From: Nocardiopsis sp. JB363
GTDB taxonomy: Bacteria; Actinomycetota; Actinomycetes; Streptosporangiales; Streptosporangiaceae
Assembly (NCBI RefSeq): GCF_900143625.1
Contig: NZ_FRFF01000020.1
Span: 1 to 49,196 of the forward strand
Direction of reading: 5' to 3'
Length of the DNA: 49,196 nt
The notes below the pieces were generated by a model. That model saw nothing but the letters and a program-made list of their open reading frames with translations. It was not told where the DNA came from and did not search any database. A program made the translations under genes and the position numbers. Shown piece by piece: positions 16,986 through 24,577 of this stretch. Each line of letters begins with the position of its first letter. Within the stretch, counting starts at the first letter, position 1.

Positions 16986-18052
16986 AGGATCAGAGCTCCG
17001 ATCAGGAAGGTACTGAGGAGGCCGACCACCAGGCACAGGGGGGCGAAACGGACGACGAAGCGCCAGCCGAACACGCCCGCCTGCATCGCGATGAGCTTGA
17101 GGTCGACGATGGGGCCGATGACCATGAACGCGAGCTTGGCGGTGGGTGAGAAGTCGGTGAGGCTGACCGCGACGAAGGCGTCGGCCTCGGAGCAGATGGA
17201 CAGCAGGATGGCCAGCGCGGCGAGCACCAGCACCGAGAGGATGGGGGCCTCGGCCACCGTCAACAGCCATTCCCGAGGCACCATCACGTTGAGCGTGGCG
17301 GCCGCCAGGGCGCCCACCACCAGGTAGCCGCCGGCGTGCATGATGTCGTGCAGCATCGACTCGCGGAAGACCTGCCACGAGGAGGCCCCGGGGGTCGTGC
17401 TCTGTGAGGGCAGGCGCAGCCAGTCGGTGCGACCGAACCGCACCCAGATCCAACCGATGACCACCGACGCCAGCAGGGACGCCGTGAAGCGGGCGAGCAC
17501 CATCTCCGGCTGCCCGGCGAAGGCCACCGCCGTGGCGATCATGACGATCGGGTTGATGGAGGGCGCCGCGAGCAGGAAGGTCAACGCAGCGGCCGGCGCC
17601 ACCCCCCGCTTGATCAGGCTGCCGGCGATGGGCACGGAGGCGCACTCGCACCCTGGCAGCAGGGCGCCGGAGGCACCCGCGACCGGGACGGCGTAGCTCG
17701 CCTTGTCCGGGATGAACCGTCGGTAGGCCGAGGTCGGGACGAAGGCGACCAGGGCCGCGGACAGGGCCACCCCGAAGACCAGGAAGGGCATGGCCTGGAA
17801 ACTGATGGCCGTGAAGATGGTGGCCCAGGCCAGGAAGGCCTGACCGGTCAGCTCATCGGAGAACCACGCGTGGCCGAAGGCCATCGCGGTGATGATCAGG
17901 GCGAAGAGCCAGACCGTGCCGGTCCTGCGTGCTCCGGGTCGCCTCCCCCAATCGGCGGGGGGCAGTTCGTCTCCGCGGTCGTCCCAGCCACGGGCGAGCG
18001 AGTCGCCGAGCGAGGAGGACGGGGCGGACTCGTGTGTGGTCCGTTCGGACAC
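16982..18052 (-). CDS. UPF0718 (ArsP/YraQ/YcgR-type) permease, partner of the TIGR03943 protein
   Basis: The 356-residue membrane protein has about eight helices and the two family signatures: GCECASVPIAGSLIKRG followed by FLLAAPSINPIVM in the first half, and LLSICSEADAFVAVSL in the second. Relatives move trivalent arsenicals or unknown metal species. The GTG at 18052 is chosen because GGAG (18060-18063) lies seven bases upstream. Longer frames starting at 18091 or 18160 would put the Zur-like palindrome inside or against the coding region. The product acts in the plasma membrane, probably as a complex with the downstream protein. Residues 1-50 are charged and probably cytoplasmic. Confidence 0.87.
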   Translation of the reverse strand: MSERTTHESAPSSSLGDSLARGWDDRGDELPPADWGRRPGARRTGTVWLFALIITAMAFGHAWFSDELTGQAFLAWATIFTAISFQAMPFLVFGVALSAALVAFVPTSAYRRFIPDKASYAVPVAGASGALLPGCECASVPIAGSLIKRGVAPAAALTFLLAAPSINPIVMIATAVAFAGQPEMVLARFTASLLASVVIGWIWVRFGRTDWLRLPSQSTTPGASSWQVFRESMLHDIMHAGGYLVVGALAAATLNVMVPREWLLTVAEAPILSVLVLAALAILLSICSEADAFVAVSLTDFSPTAKLAFMVIGPIVDLKLIAMQAGVFGWRFVVRFAPLCLVVGLLSTFLIGALIL

Positions 18053-18097
18053 GGGTGTACTCCGTGAGATTCGGTTGGGAACTCCTCGCATGGTAAC

Positions 18098-18112
18098 CGA
18101 AAACCGTTTTCG
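18098..18112. promoter_or_regulatory. Zur-like 7-1-7 palindrome
   Basis: CGAAAAC-C-GTTTTCG is a perfect 7-1-7 inverted repeat 46 bases before the permease GTG start. Known actinobacterial Zur boxes have the core TGAAAATCATTTTCA, and this site shares the GAAAA/TTTTC arms and spacing. It lies between the metal-type permease operon and the divergent MHS symporter. Binding by Zur is inferred; another Fur-family protein is possible. Confidence 0.6.
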
Positions 18113-18232
18113 TTCGCGCGGGTGGAAACCAACCTGTGGACGACCCCGGGAGAAGACCACATGACCGAGAGTGCGCGTATGGCTTCCACCCCTATGGCCA
18201 CGATGTGACCCAGGTCTCTATCGTTGGCGCCC

Positions 18233-19597
18233 ATGGAACCGAGAACGACGCCGTCCCCCTCCGGCGAGAGCGCTCCAAAAACCCCCTTCCACAAGGTGGT
18301 CACCGCCAGCCTCATCGGCACCACCATCGAGTGGTACGACTTCTTCCTGTACGGGGCCGCCGCCGCGTTGGTCTTCAACGTGGTCTTCTTCCCCGAATCC
18401 GACCCCCTGGTCGGCACCATGTTGGCCTTCAGTACCTACGCCGTCGGGTTCGTGGCCCGGCCCCTGGGCGGTGTGGTCTTCGGACACTACGGTGACCGGA
18501 TCGGCCGCAAACAGCTCCTGGTGCTGAGTCTGCTGCTGATGGGCGGCGCCACCTTCGCGATCGGCCTGTTGCCCACCTACGCCGCCATCGGAGTGGGCGC
18601 TCCCCTGCTGCTCACCCTGTTGCGGGTCATCCAGGGATTCGCCCTGGGCGGAGAGTGGGGCGGCGCGGTCCTGCTCGTCGCCGAACACGGAAAACCGGGC
18701 AACCGCGGTTTCTGGGCGTCGTGGCCCCAGGCCGGGGTGCCCTGCGGCAACCTGTTGGCCACCGCCGTCCTCGCGGTCCTGGCCGTGGTGATGACCGACG
18801 AGGCCTTCCTCGACTGGGGTTGGCGGATCCCGTTCCTGTTGTCCGGGGTCCTGGTGTTCATCGGTCTGTGGATCCGGCTCGCGGTCACCGAGTCGGAGGT
18901 GTTCAAGGACGCCTCACGCAAGGCCCGCAAGTCCCAGGGCCCCGAGCGCGCCCCGATCCTCGACGTGCTGCGCCACCACTGGCGCGAGACGCTCGTGGCC
19001 ATGGGGGTCCGGCTGGCCGAGAACGTCTCCTACTACGTGGTCACGGCGTTCATCCTGGTCTACGCCACCCAGCAGGCGGGACTGGCCAACGAAGCCGTGT
19101 TGAACGCGGTGCTGATCGCCTCCGCGGTGCACCTGGTGACCATCCCGGCGTGGGGCGCCCTGTCCGACGTGATGGGGCGGCGGCCGGTCATCGCGTTCGG
19201 GGCCGTGGGGATGTCCCTGTGGGCGTTCGCGTTCTTCCCCCTCATCGACCAGGGCACCTTCGGCTCGGTGACCTTGGCCGCGACCATCGGGTTGATCCTG
19301 CACGGGGCGATGTACGGTCCGCAGGCGGCGTTCTTCTCGGAGTTGTTCAGCACCCGGGTGCGGTACTCGGGCGCCTCCATCGGCTACCAGTTGGCGTCGA
19401 TCGTGGCCGGTGGTCTGGCCCCGCTGATCGCCACGGCGCTGCTGGCGTCCTTCGGTTCCAGTCTGCCGATCTCCGTGTACGTGGCGGCGGTCGGCGTCGT
19501 CACCGTGGTGGCGGTGACGTGGTCCAGGGAGACCCGGGGAACCGACCTGGCCGCGGTGCCCAAGGGCGGTGACACCGACCCCGACCTCGACTCCTAA
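18233..19597 (+). CDS. MFS transporter, metabolite:H+ symporter (MHS) family
   Basis: The 454-residue, 12-helix protein has MHS-family hallmarks: GTTIEWYDFFLYG in the first helix, ARPLGGVVFGHYGDRIGRK across the motif-A loop, and RVIQGFALGGEWGGA in helix 4. This group includes the ProP, KgtP and shikimate transporters, which import proline/betaine, 2-oxoglutarate, citrate or similar compounds with protons. The substrate cannot be told from sequence. The ATG at 18233 has no Shine-Dalgarno sequence, and TATCGT lies 10-15 bases upstream, so it is probably leaderless; a TTG at 18224 is in frame. It overlaps the convergent AGCS gene by four bases. Confidence 0.9.
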   Translation: MEPRTTPSPSGESAPKTPFHKVVTASLIGTTIEWYDFFLYGAAAALVFNVVFFPESDPLVGTMLAFSTYAVGFVARPLGGVVFGHYGDRIGRKQLLVLSLLLMGGATFAIGLLPTYAAIGVGAPLLLTLLRVIQGFALGGEWGGAVLLVAEHGKPGNRGFWASWPQAGVPCGNLLATAVLAVLAVVMTDEAFLDWGWRIPFLLSGVLVFIGLWIRLAVTESEVFKDASRKARKSQGPERAPILDVLRHHWRETLVAMGVRLAENVSYYVVTAFILVYATQQAGLANEAVLNAVLIASAVHLVTIPAWGALSDVMGRRPVIAFGAVGMSLWAFAFFPLIDQGTFGSVTLAATIGLILHGAMYGPQAAFFSELFSTRVRYSGASIGYQLASIVAGGLAPLIATALLASFGSSLPISVYVAAVGVVTVVAVTWSRETRGTDLAAVPKGGDTDPDLDS

Positions 19598-21156
19598 TGG
19601 TCCTTGGACTCCGGGCCCCGGTCGTCTCCACGGCCGGGGTCTTCCTCTTCGGGGGCCTGCCCGTCGTCTCCGACCTCCGGGTCCGTGGCTTCCTCCTCCT
19701 CGATCTCGTGGTCGTCGGGCGGACTCCCCGTGGCCGATCCCCAGGCGGTGACGTTCCGCAGGTCGGGCATCTTGGCCAGGCTGAACTGCGGGTCCAGGCC
19801 GTTGCGGAGTTGCCGGCTGTAGTCGGCGAGCAGACGGAAGGCGACGGTGGACAACGGGGCGATCGCCAACAGGTTGACCGTGGCCATGACGCCCATGGAG
19901 ATGTCGGCGAGGGTCCAGATCACGGCCAGCGGGGCGACGGAGCCGACGAAGACCGCGACCAGGACCGCCGAACGGAAGTAGGTCATGTGACGGGGCGTGG
20001 CGTCCAGGAATTGCAGGTTGGACTCGCCGTAGTAGTAGTTGCCCAGGACCGACGTCCACGCCAGCAGGAACAGGATGACGGTGAGGGCGTGGATGGACCA
20101 GCCGCCCAGCGAACCCTCCAGCGCGGTCTGGGCGACCTCGATGGGGGCGACGTCCGGGTTGAACTCGGTTCCGTACAGCAGCACGATGAACGCGGTGACC
20201 GAGCAGACCAACCAGGTGTCGAAGTAGACGCCCAGGGTCTGGACCAGGCCCTGTTTGGCGGGATGGGAGACCGACGCGGTCGCACCGGCGTTGGGCGCCG
20301 AACCCAGGCCCGCCTCGTTGGAGAACATGCCGCGCCGCATCCCCCACAGGATCGCGGTACCCACGCCGCCCGCCGCGACCTCGCGCAGCCCGAAGGCGTG
20401 GCCGAAGATGGCGCCGAAGACGCCGGGAACGGCCTCGATGTTGAGGATCACCACGGCGACGCCGAGCAGGATGTAGAGGATCGCCATCAGCGGGACGAGG
20501 GCCTGGGCGACGGTGGCGATCCGGCGCACTCCGCCGAAGATGACGGCGGCGGTGATGGCGACCAGGAACAGACCGACGGCCACGTCGAGCACCCACCCGC
20601 TGGTGCCGCCGATGGCGTCCATCGTGGTGCCGACCGCCCCGGTGATGCTGTTGGACTGGACGGAGTTGAAGACGAGGCTGAACGTCACGGTGATGATGAC
20701 GGCGAAGAGCGCTCCCATCCACCGCCGGCCCAGCCCGTGGAGCATGTAGTAGGCGGGGCCACCGCGGAATCCGGTGCTGGTGCGCACCTTGTACAGCTGG
20801 GCGAGGGTGGACTCCACGAAGGAGGCCGCACCGAGGACAGCGGCCATCAGCCACATCCAGAACACCGCGCCGGGCCCGCCCAGCATGATCGCCAGAGTGA
20901 CGCCGACGATGTTGCCGGTACCCACACGGGAGGCCGCCGAGAGCGCGAAGGCCTGGAAGGAGGAGATCTCCCGGCCCCCGTCGGGGGCGATCCCGGGGCT
21001 GCTGCGTATGACGCGGAACATCTCGGGTAGCAGCCGGACCTGGACGAACCCCGAGCGCACGGTGAAGTAGAGGGCCAGGATGACCAGCAACGGGATGACG
21101 AAGAAGGTCCAGAAGGCGTCGTTGAGGGCGACGAGAGCGTTGTTGAGGACGGTCAC
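19594..21156 (-). CDS. Alanine/glycine:cation symporter (AGCS) family protein
   Basis: The 520-residue transporter has about 11 helices and the AGCS signature PGAVFWMWLMAAVLGA near residues 94-109, with SAASRVGTGNIVGV just before it and GIGTAILWGMRRGMFSNEAG-like sequence in the middle. Members import alanine, glycine or related amino acids with Na+. The C-terminal 40 residues form an extremely acidic cytoplasmic tail (EIEEEEATDPEVGDDG). The GTG at 21156 follows a GAAGGGGA site by four bases, so the 42 residues encoded upstream of it are not used. The next gene on this strand upstream is the DEAD-box helicase, ended by its own terminator, so this one has its own promoter. Confidence 0.92.
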   Translation of the reverse strand: MTVLNNALVALNDAFWTFFVIPLLVILALYFTVRSGFVQVRLLPEMFRVIRSSPGIAPDGGREISSFQAFALSAASRVGTGNIVGVTLAIMLGGPGAVFWMWLMAAVLGAASFVESTLAQLYKVRTSTGFRGGPAYYMLHGLGRRWMGALFAVIITVTFSLVFNSVQSNSITGAVGTTMDAIGGTSGWVLDVAVGLFLVAITAAVIFGGVRRIATVAQALVPLMAILYILLGVAVVILNIEAVPGVFGAIFGHAFGLREVAAGGVGTAILWGMRRGMFSNEAGLGSAPNAGATASVSHPAKQGLVQTLGVYFDTWLVCSVTAFIVLLYGTEFNPDVAPIEVAQTALEGSLGGWSIHALTVILFLLAWTSVLGNYYYGESNLQFLDATPRHMTYFRSAVLVAVFVGSVAPLAVIWTLADISMGVMATVNLLAIAPLSTVAFRLLADYSRQLRNGLDPQFSLAKMPDLRNVTAWGSATGSPPDDHEIEEEEATDPEVGDDGQAPEEEDPGRGDDRGPESKDH

Positions 21157-21301
21157 GCGTTCCCCTTCAGGTGGCGTGGTGGTCCCGAGTGCGGCTTCGG
21201 GGTTTCCCGACCACTTTCGTCTTCGGGGCGGTTCCGGACCCTCGGGGACACGCGAAGGGGTGGTAAAGGACCGTAAACACACATGTTCCGACCCATGACG
21301 A

Positions 21302-21338
21302 AGGGGCCCGGGCCGGCATGTGCCGGTCCCGGGCCCCT
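21302..21338 (-). terminator. Terminator hairpin after the DEAD-box helicase
   Basis: AGGGGCCCGGGCCGGCA (21302-21318) pairs with TGCCGGTCCCGGGCCCCT (21321-21338) over 17 positions with one bulged base and almost no loop. It follows the helicase stop by 14 bases on the minus strand. Confidence 0.75.
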
Positions 21339-21352
21339 CGTCTGTTCAACCT

Positions 21353-22909
21353 CTAGCGCGGAGCGGAGTCGAAACGCTCACCGCGGCGGGGGCCGCCGCC
21401 ACGACGGTCGCCGCGGAAACCACCGCGGGGGCCGCCGCCACGACGGTCGCCGCCGTAACCGCCCTCGGGACGGTCGCCGCGGTAGCCACCCTCACCACGG
21501 TCATTGCGACGGTCGCCGCCGTAACCGCCCTCGGAACGCTCGCCGCCGCGACGCTCGCCACGGTAGCCGCCGTCACCACGGTCGTTACGACGATCGCCAC
21601 GGTAGCCACCGCCCTCGCCACGGTAACCGCCTCGGTAGCCGCCACCGTTACCGCGGTAACCACCGCGACGGGGGCCGCCACGGCCGCGACGCTCGCGAAC
21701 GGGCTCCGGCGGCTCGATCCACGGCTCCCAGGAGGGCTCCTGCGCACCGGTGACCTCGGAGAGCAGTTCGTCCCCGGGGTTGACCAGGTGCTGCTTGGGC
21801 TCGATGCCGGCGTCGCCGAGCAGTCGGCGGGCCATACGGCGCTGGTTCGGCGCGACCAGGGAGACCACGGATCCCGAGGCCCCCGCGCGAGCGGTACGCC
21901 CACCGCGGTGCAGGTAGTCCTTGTGCCCCGTGGGCAGGTCGACGTTGACGACCATGTCGATACCGTCGACGTGGATGCCGCGGGCGGCGACGTCGGTGGC
22001 GACCAGGGCCTGGATCTTGCCCTCACGGAACTTGGCCAGGGTGCGGGTGCGCACGCTCTGGGTCTTGCCACCGTGCAGCGAGGCGCTGGGAACTCCGGCC
22101 TCGGCCAGCTGCTCGCTGATGGTGTCGGCCCGGTACTTGCTGCGCACGAACAGGAGCGTGCGGCCATCGCGCGCGGCGATCAGGGTGACGATCTTGTTCT
22201 TGTCACGGGGCAGCACCTTGAGCAGGTGGTGCTCCATGGTGGTGACCTGGGAGACCGGCGGGTCCACCGAGTGGGTGCGCGGCTCGTTCATGTACCTGCG
22301 CACGAGCTTGTCGACGTCGCCGTCCAGGGTGGCCGAGAACAGCAGCGTCTGTCCGTCCGGGCGCACCTGGTCCAGGAGCTCGGTGACCTGCGGCATGAAG
22401 CCCATGTCGCACATCTGGTCGGCCTCGTCCAGAACCGAGACCTCGACGTCGCCCAGGTCGCAGGCGCCCTGTTCGATGAGGTCGGTCAGACGGCCGGGGG
22501 TGGCGACGAGGACGTCGACGCCACGGCGCAGTTCGTTGATCTGGCGGGTGTAGGAGCTGCCACCGACCACGTCGCCCACGCGCACGCCCACGACGCGAGC
22601 GTAGTCGCGCAGGGAATCGCGCACCTGGTGCGCGAGTTCACGGGTGGGCACCAGGATCAGGGCCCGGGGGCGGTTGGCGGCGGCGCGGCGCTCGGAGCAG
22701 CGCATCAGGACCGGCAGGCCGAAGGCCAGGGTCTTGCCCGATCCGGTGCGGCCACAGCCGAGGACGTCGCGGCCCTCGATAGCATCGGGAATGGTGGCGG
22801 CCTGGATCGGGAACGGGGTGGTCACACCGTTCTTGGCCAGCTCCTCGACGATGTCCTTGGGCAGGCCAAGGCTGTCGAAGGCAGGCATTACGGCAGTGTC
22901 CGTCGTCAA
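21353..22909 (-). CDS. DEAD-box ATP-dependent RNA helicase with long RGG/GYRG tail
   Basis: The 518-residue protein has a complete helicase core: Q motif with FPIQAATIP, Walker A GCGRTGSGKT (51-60), PTRELAHQ, ATPGRL, the DEAD box in SVLDEADQM, SAT in LLFSATLDG, and HRGGRTARAG near 340-350. About 110 residues of Arg/Gly/Tyr repeats follow from residue 406 (GGYRGD, NDRGDGGYRGE). It is a cold-shock/ribosome-assembly or mRNA-turnover type of helicase (DeaD/RhlE/CshA-like). The listed start is a TTG ten bases after AGGAAGG. An ATG at 22888 is in frame but lacks a ribosome-binding site. A 340-base leader precedes it. Confidence 0.92.
   Translation of the reverse strand: MTTDTAVMPAFDSLGLPKDIVEELAKNGVTTPFPIQAATIPDAIEGRDVLGCGRTGSGKTLAFGLPVLMRCSERRAAANRPRALILVPTRELAHQVRDSLRDYARVVGVRVGDVVGGSSYTRQINELRRGVDVLVATPGRLTDLIEQGACDLGDVEVSVLDEADQMCDMGFMPQVTELLDQVRPDGQTLLFSATLDGDVDKLVRRYMNEPRTHSVDPPVSQVTTMEHHLLKVLPRDKNKIVTLIAARDGRTLLFVRSKYRADTISEQLAEAGVPSASLHGGKTQSVRTRTLAKFREGKIQALVATDVAARGIHVDGIDMVVNVDLPTGHKDYLHRGGRTARAGASGSVVSLVAPNQRRMARRLLGDAGIEPKQHLVNPGDELLSEVTGAQEPSWEPWIEPPEPVRERRGRGGPRRGGYRGNGGGYRGGYRGEGGGYRGDRRNDRGDGGYRGERRGGERSEGGYGGDRRNDRGEGGYRGDRPEGGYGGDRRGGGPRGGFRGDRRGGGPRRGERFDSAPR
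21360..21690 (-). repeat. Imperfect repeats encoding the RGG/GYRG tail of the helicase
   Basis: Inside the helicase gene, units of roughly 24-45 bases repeat imperfectly and encode variations of GGYRGDRR, GGYGGDRRNDRG and RGGGPRGG. The repeats create many small palindromes (for example around GTTACCGCGGTAAC) that should not be read as operators. Length variation between strains is likely. Confidence 0.8.
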
Positions 22910-23248
22910 GTGACGTGTACCTTCCTCATCGTTTGGCGGCGTTTCGAGGAAGGCTCCACACGGTCACAGCGGACCCAGCGAAGAAATCACACAAACGCGC
23001 CTGATCACACGCGGAAGCGACCCCGCTTCGTGTGGGGTTCGTGATGCTCTTCGGGTCAAGAGTGACGTCGACCGGGTCGACACGCTCTCCGCGTCTTGGC
23101 GGCCCGGCGCGCTCTTATGCGCGCGGCATTGAACGACCGCTTGCAGCAGCGTACTAGAAATCGCCTCGGACCGGGGACGGGACGGGTGCATTACCCCGGT
23201 GATACGGGTCTCTCGCCCGCCCCCGACGGCACGGGCCGCGCTCCAGGA
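22910..23248. other. Long leader/promoter region of the DEAD-box helicase
   Basis: No gene is seen in 339 bases. On the minus strand a -10-like TAGTAC lies near 23150, which would give a leader of about 240 bases. Inside it are a hairpin with CCCC/GGGG arms (about 23020-23040) and a perfect 7-1-7 palindrome at 23067-23081. Long structured leaders are common on cold-shock DEAD-box helicase genes and can mediate autoregulation (inference). Confidence 0.45.
23067..23081. promoter_or_regulatory. Perfect 7-1-7 palindrome in the helicase leader
   Basis: GTCGACC-G-GGTCGAC is a perfect inverted repeat about 160 bases upstream of the helicase start and 168 bases downstream of the enoyl-CoA hydratase stop. 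It could be an operator or a small hairpin in the long leader. Confidence 0.4.
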
Positions 23249-24091
23249 TCAGGAGCCGGCGGCCATGCCCTTGGCCAGGGCGGTGAGACGCTCTGCCTGG
23301 GCCTTGCGCTCGGCGGCGCACTGCTCCTCCAAGGTGTTGCCCGCGGCCTGTTGGAGGAGCGCCTTGGTGGCGACGGCGGCGACGGCGTCCACCGCGAGGA
23401 GCCCGGCGATGGCGTCGTCGACGGCGCCCGCGAGTTCGTCGGTACCCACCACGAGGGTGGCGAGACCGAGTTCGCGGGACTCCTCCGCGCCGACCTTGCG
23501 GGCGGTCAGGCAGATCTCGATGGCGCGGTGGACGCCGACGATGTCCACCAGAGGCTTGGTGCCGGTGAGGTCCGGCACCAGCCCCAGGGCGGGTTCCTTC
23601 ATGCAGAACTTGGCGTCGTCGGCGAGGATACGCAGGTCACAGGAGAGGGCCAGCTGGAACCCGGCACCGATGGCGTGTCCGCGCACGGCGGCGATGGTGA
23701 CCAGGTCGGGACGGCGCAACCAGCGGAAGCCCTCCTGGAGTTCGGCGATGTAGGCGTCCAGGTCGGCGTCGTCCGTCTCTCCCTCGGCCAGCCCGGCGAC
23801 GATGGAGCGTTCCCCGTCCACCCCTTCGGGGGTGAACATGTTGAGGTCGATGCCCGCGGAGAAGATGTCGCCCTCTCCGGCGATGACCACGATTCGGACA
23901 TCCCCGGGGAGCGTCTGGCCGATGTGGGCCATCGTCGTCCAGGTGCGTCCGGTCATCGCGTTGCGACGCTCGGGTCGGTCGATGGTGATGCGGGCGACCG
24001 CACCCTCCACCGACAGGCGCAGGCCCGCGCGGGTCAGCTCCTCCTCGGTGGGCGCCTGCCGCGCGCCGGTCTCCTGCTGGACCTGGGACAT
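23249..24091 (-). CDS. Enoyl-CoA hydratase/isomerase family protein
   Basis: The 280-residue protein has the crotonase fold, with TIDRPERRNAM near residues 36-46, the oxyanion-hole region FSAGIDL and AIGAGFQLALSCDLRI near 140-155. Of the two catalytic glutamates of rat mitochondrial hydratase, the Glu164 counterpart is kept (Glu166 in KEPALGLVP). The Glu144 position is Gln146, so the reaction may be isomerisation or another crotonase chemistry rather than ordinary hydration. GGAGG stands five bases before the ATG. It lies 68 bases after the small HTH gene. A TTAC-N6-GTAA palindrome lies 34 bases upstream of its start, in that gap, so it probably has its own promoter. Confidence 0.9.
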   Translation of the reverse strand: MSQVQQETGARQAPTEEELTRAGLRLSVEGAVARITIDRPERRNAMTGRTWTTMAHIGQTLPGDVRIVVIAGEGDIFSAGIDLNMFTPEGVDGERSIVAGLAEGETDDADLDAYIAELQEGFRWLRRPDLVTIAAVRGHAIGAGFQLALSCDLRILADDAKFCMKEPALGLVPDLTGTKPLVDIVGVHRAIEICLTARKVGAEESRELGLATLVVGTDELAGAVDDAIAGLLAVDAVAAVATKALLQQAAGNTLEEQCAAERKAQAERLTALAKGMAAGS

Positions 24092-24124
24092 GTGTTCCTC
24101 CGTCGGGTCGGTGACACCCCGACC

Positions 24125-24138
24125 TTACTCGTCGGTAA
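24125..24138 (+). promoter_or_regulatory. Candidate operator, motif TTACTCGTCGGTAA (site 3 of 3)
   Basis: TTACTCGTCGGTAA lies 34 bases upstream of the enoyl-CoA hydratase start, in the short gap after the HTH gene. It is a close match to the palindromes at 7250-7263 and 11883-11896. The position suits repression of the hydratase promoter. Confidence 0.55.
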
Positions 24139-24159
24139 CCACGGCGACGCCATCGGCCG

Positions 24160-24366
24160 TCACGCCTTGCGCGTCGCTCCACCGCGTCCGCGCAGTTCCA
24201 CCCCGGCCTCGCCCAACAGTCGGTGGACGAAACCGTAGGAACGGCCCGTGGCGGCGGCCAGACCGCGGATACTCTCCCCCTCGTCGTAGCGGCGCTTGAG
24301 CTCGGCGGCCAGCTCCGCGCGACCGGCACCCGAGACCCGGGTGCCCTTCCTCAATTCGTCACTCAC
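24160..24366 (-). CDS. Small helix-turn-helix protein
   Basis: The 68-residue basic protein starts VSDELRKGTRVSG. It has a single helix-turn-helix (about 18-55), with the segment ESIRGLAAATGRSYGFVHRL as likely turn and recognition helix, and ends in a basic RGRGGATRKA tail. Very similar short proteins are common in Streptomyces and relatives and are annotated only as HTH proteins. The GTG at 24366 is chosen because GGGAGAG lies about four bases upstream; the longer frame to 24630 has no support. It probably binds DNA, but no target is known. It lies between the ABC-F gene and the enoyl-CoA hydratase, all on the minus strand. Confidence 0.82.
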   Translation of the reverse strand: MSDELRKGTRVSGAGRAELAAELKRRYDEGESIRGLAAATGRSYGFVHRLLGEAGVELRGRGGATRKA

Positions 24367-24514
24367 AGTTCTCTCCCGTTCAAGACAGTCCGACGCCACG
24401 AGGGCCGGAACCACAGTCATGATCAGGCATGAGGGTCGAGTGCCGCCACAACCCACGACGGCCACACCCAGTAATCGGGGTTTCGGCGCAGCACAAACCC
24501 CGACCGAAAAGGAA

Positions 24515-24553
24515 GAGGAGTGAACCTCCCAGCGTTCTGGGCGTCCACTCCTC
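24515..24553 (-). terminator. Terminator hairpin after the ABC-F gene
   Basis: GAGGAGTG (24515-24522) pairs with CACTCCTC (24546-24553), and inside it CCCAG (24528-24532) pairs with CTGGG (24537-24541). This two-part stem starts 25 bases past the ABC-F stop and is followed on the minus strand by TTCCTTTTCGG, a weak U-rich tract. Confidence 0.7.
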
Positions 24554-24577
24554 GTCACCGTGTTCCCACGGGTCACC

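Noticed and set aside
16155..17651. Fusion frame in which the TIGR03943 protein is extended upstream through the permease gene
   Set aside because: The part upstream of 16985 is a shadow of the permease; the GTGA overlap at 16982-16985 and the family's normal N-terminus mark the real start.
21640..21665. GTTACCGCGGTAAC palindrome resembling the TTAC-N6-GTAA operators
   Set aside because: It lies in the coding repeats of the helicase tail (Gly-Tyr-Arg-Gly-Asn codons), where symmetry follows from codon repetition.
21360..21690. Repeat array considered as CRISPR or tandem satellite
   Set aside because: Repeats are imperfect, have no spacers of constant length, and stay in frame within the helicase gene.
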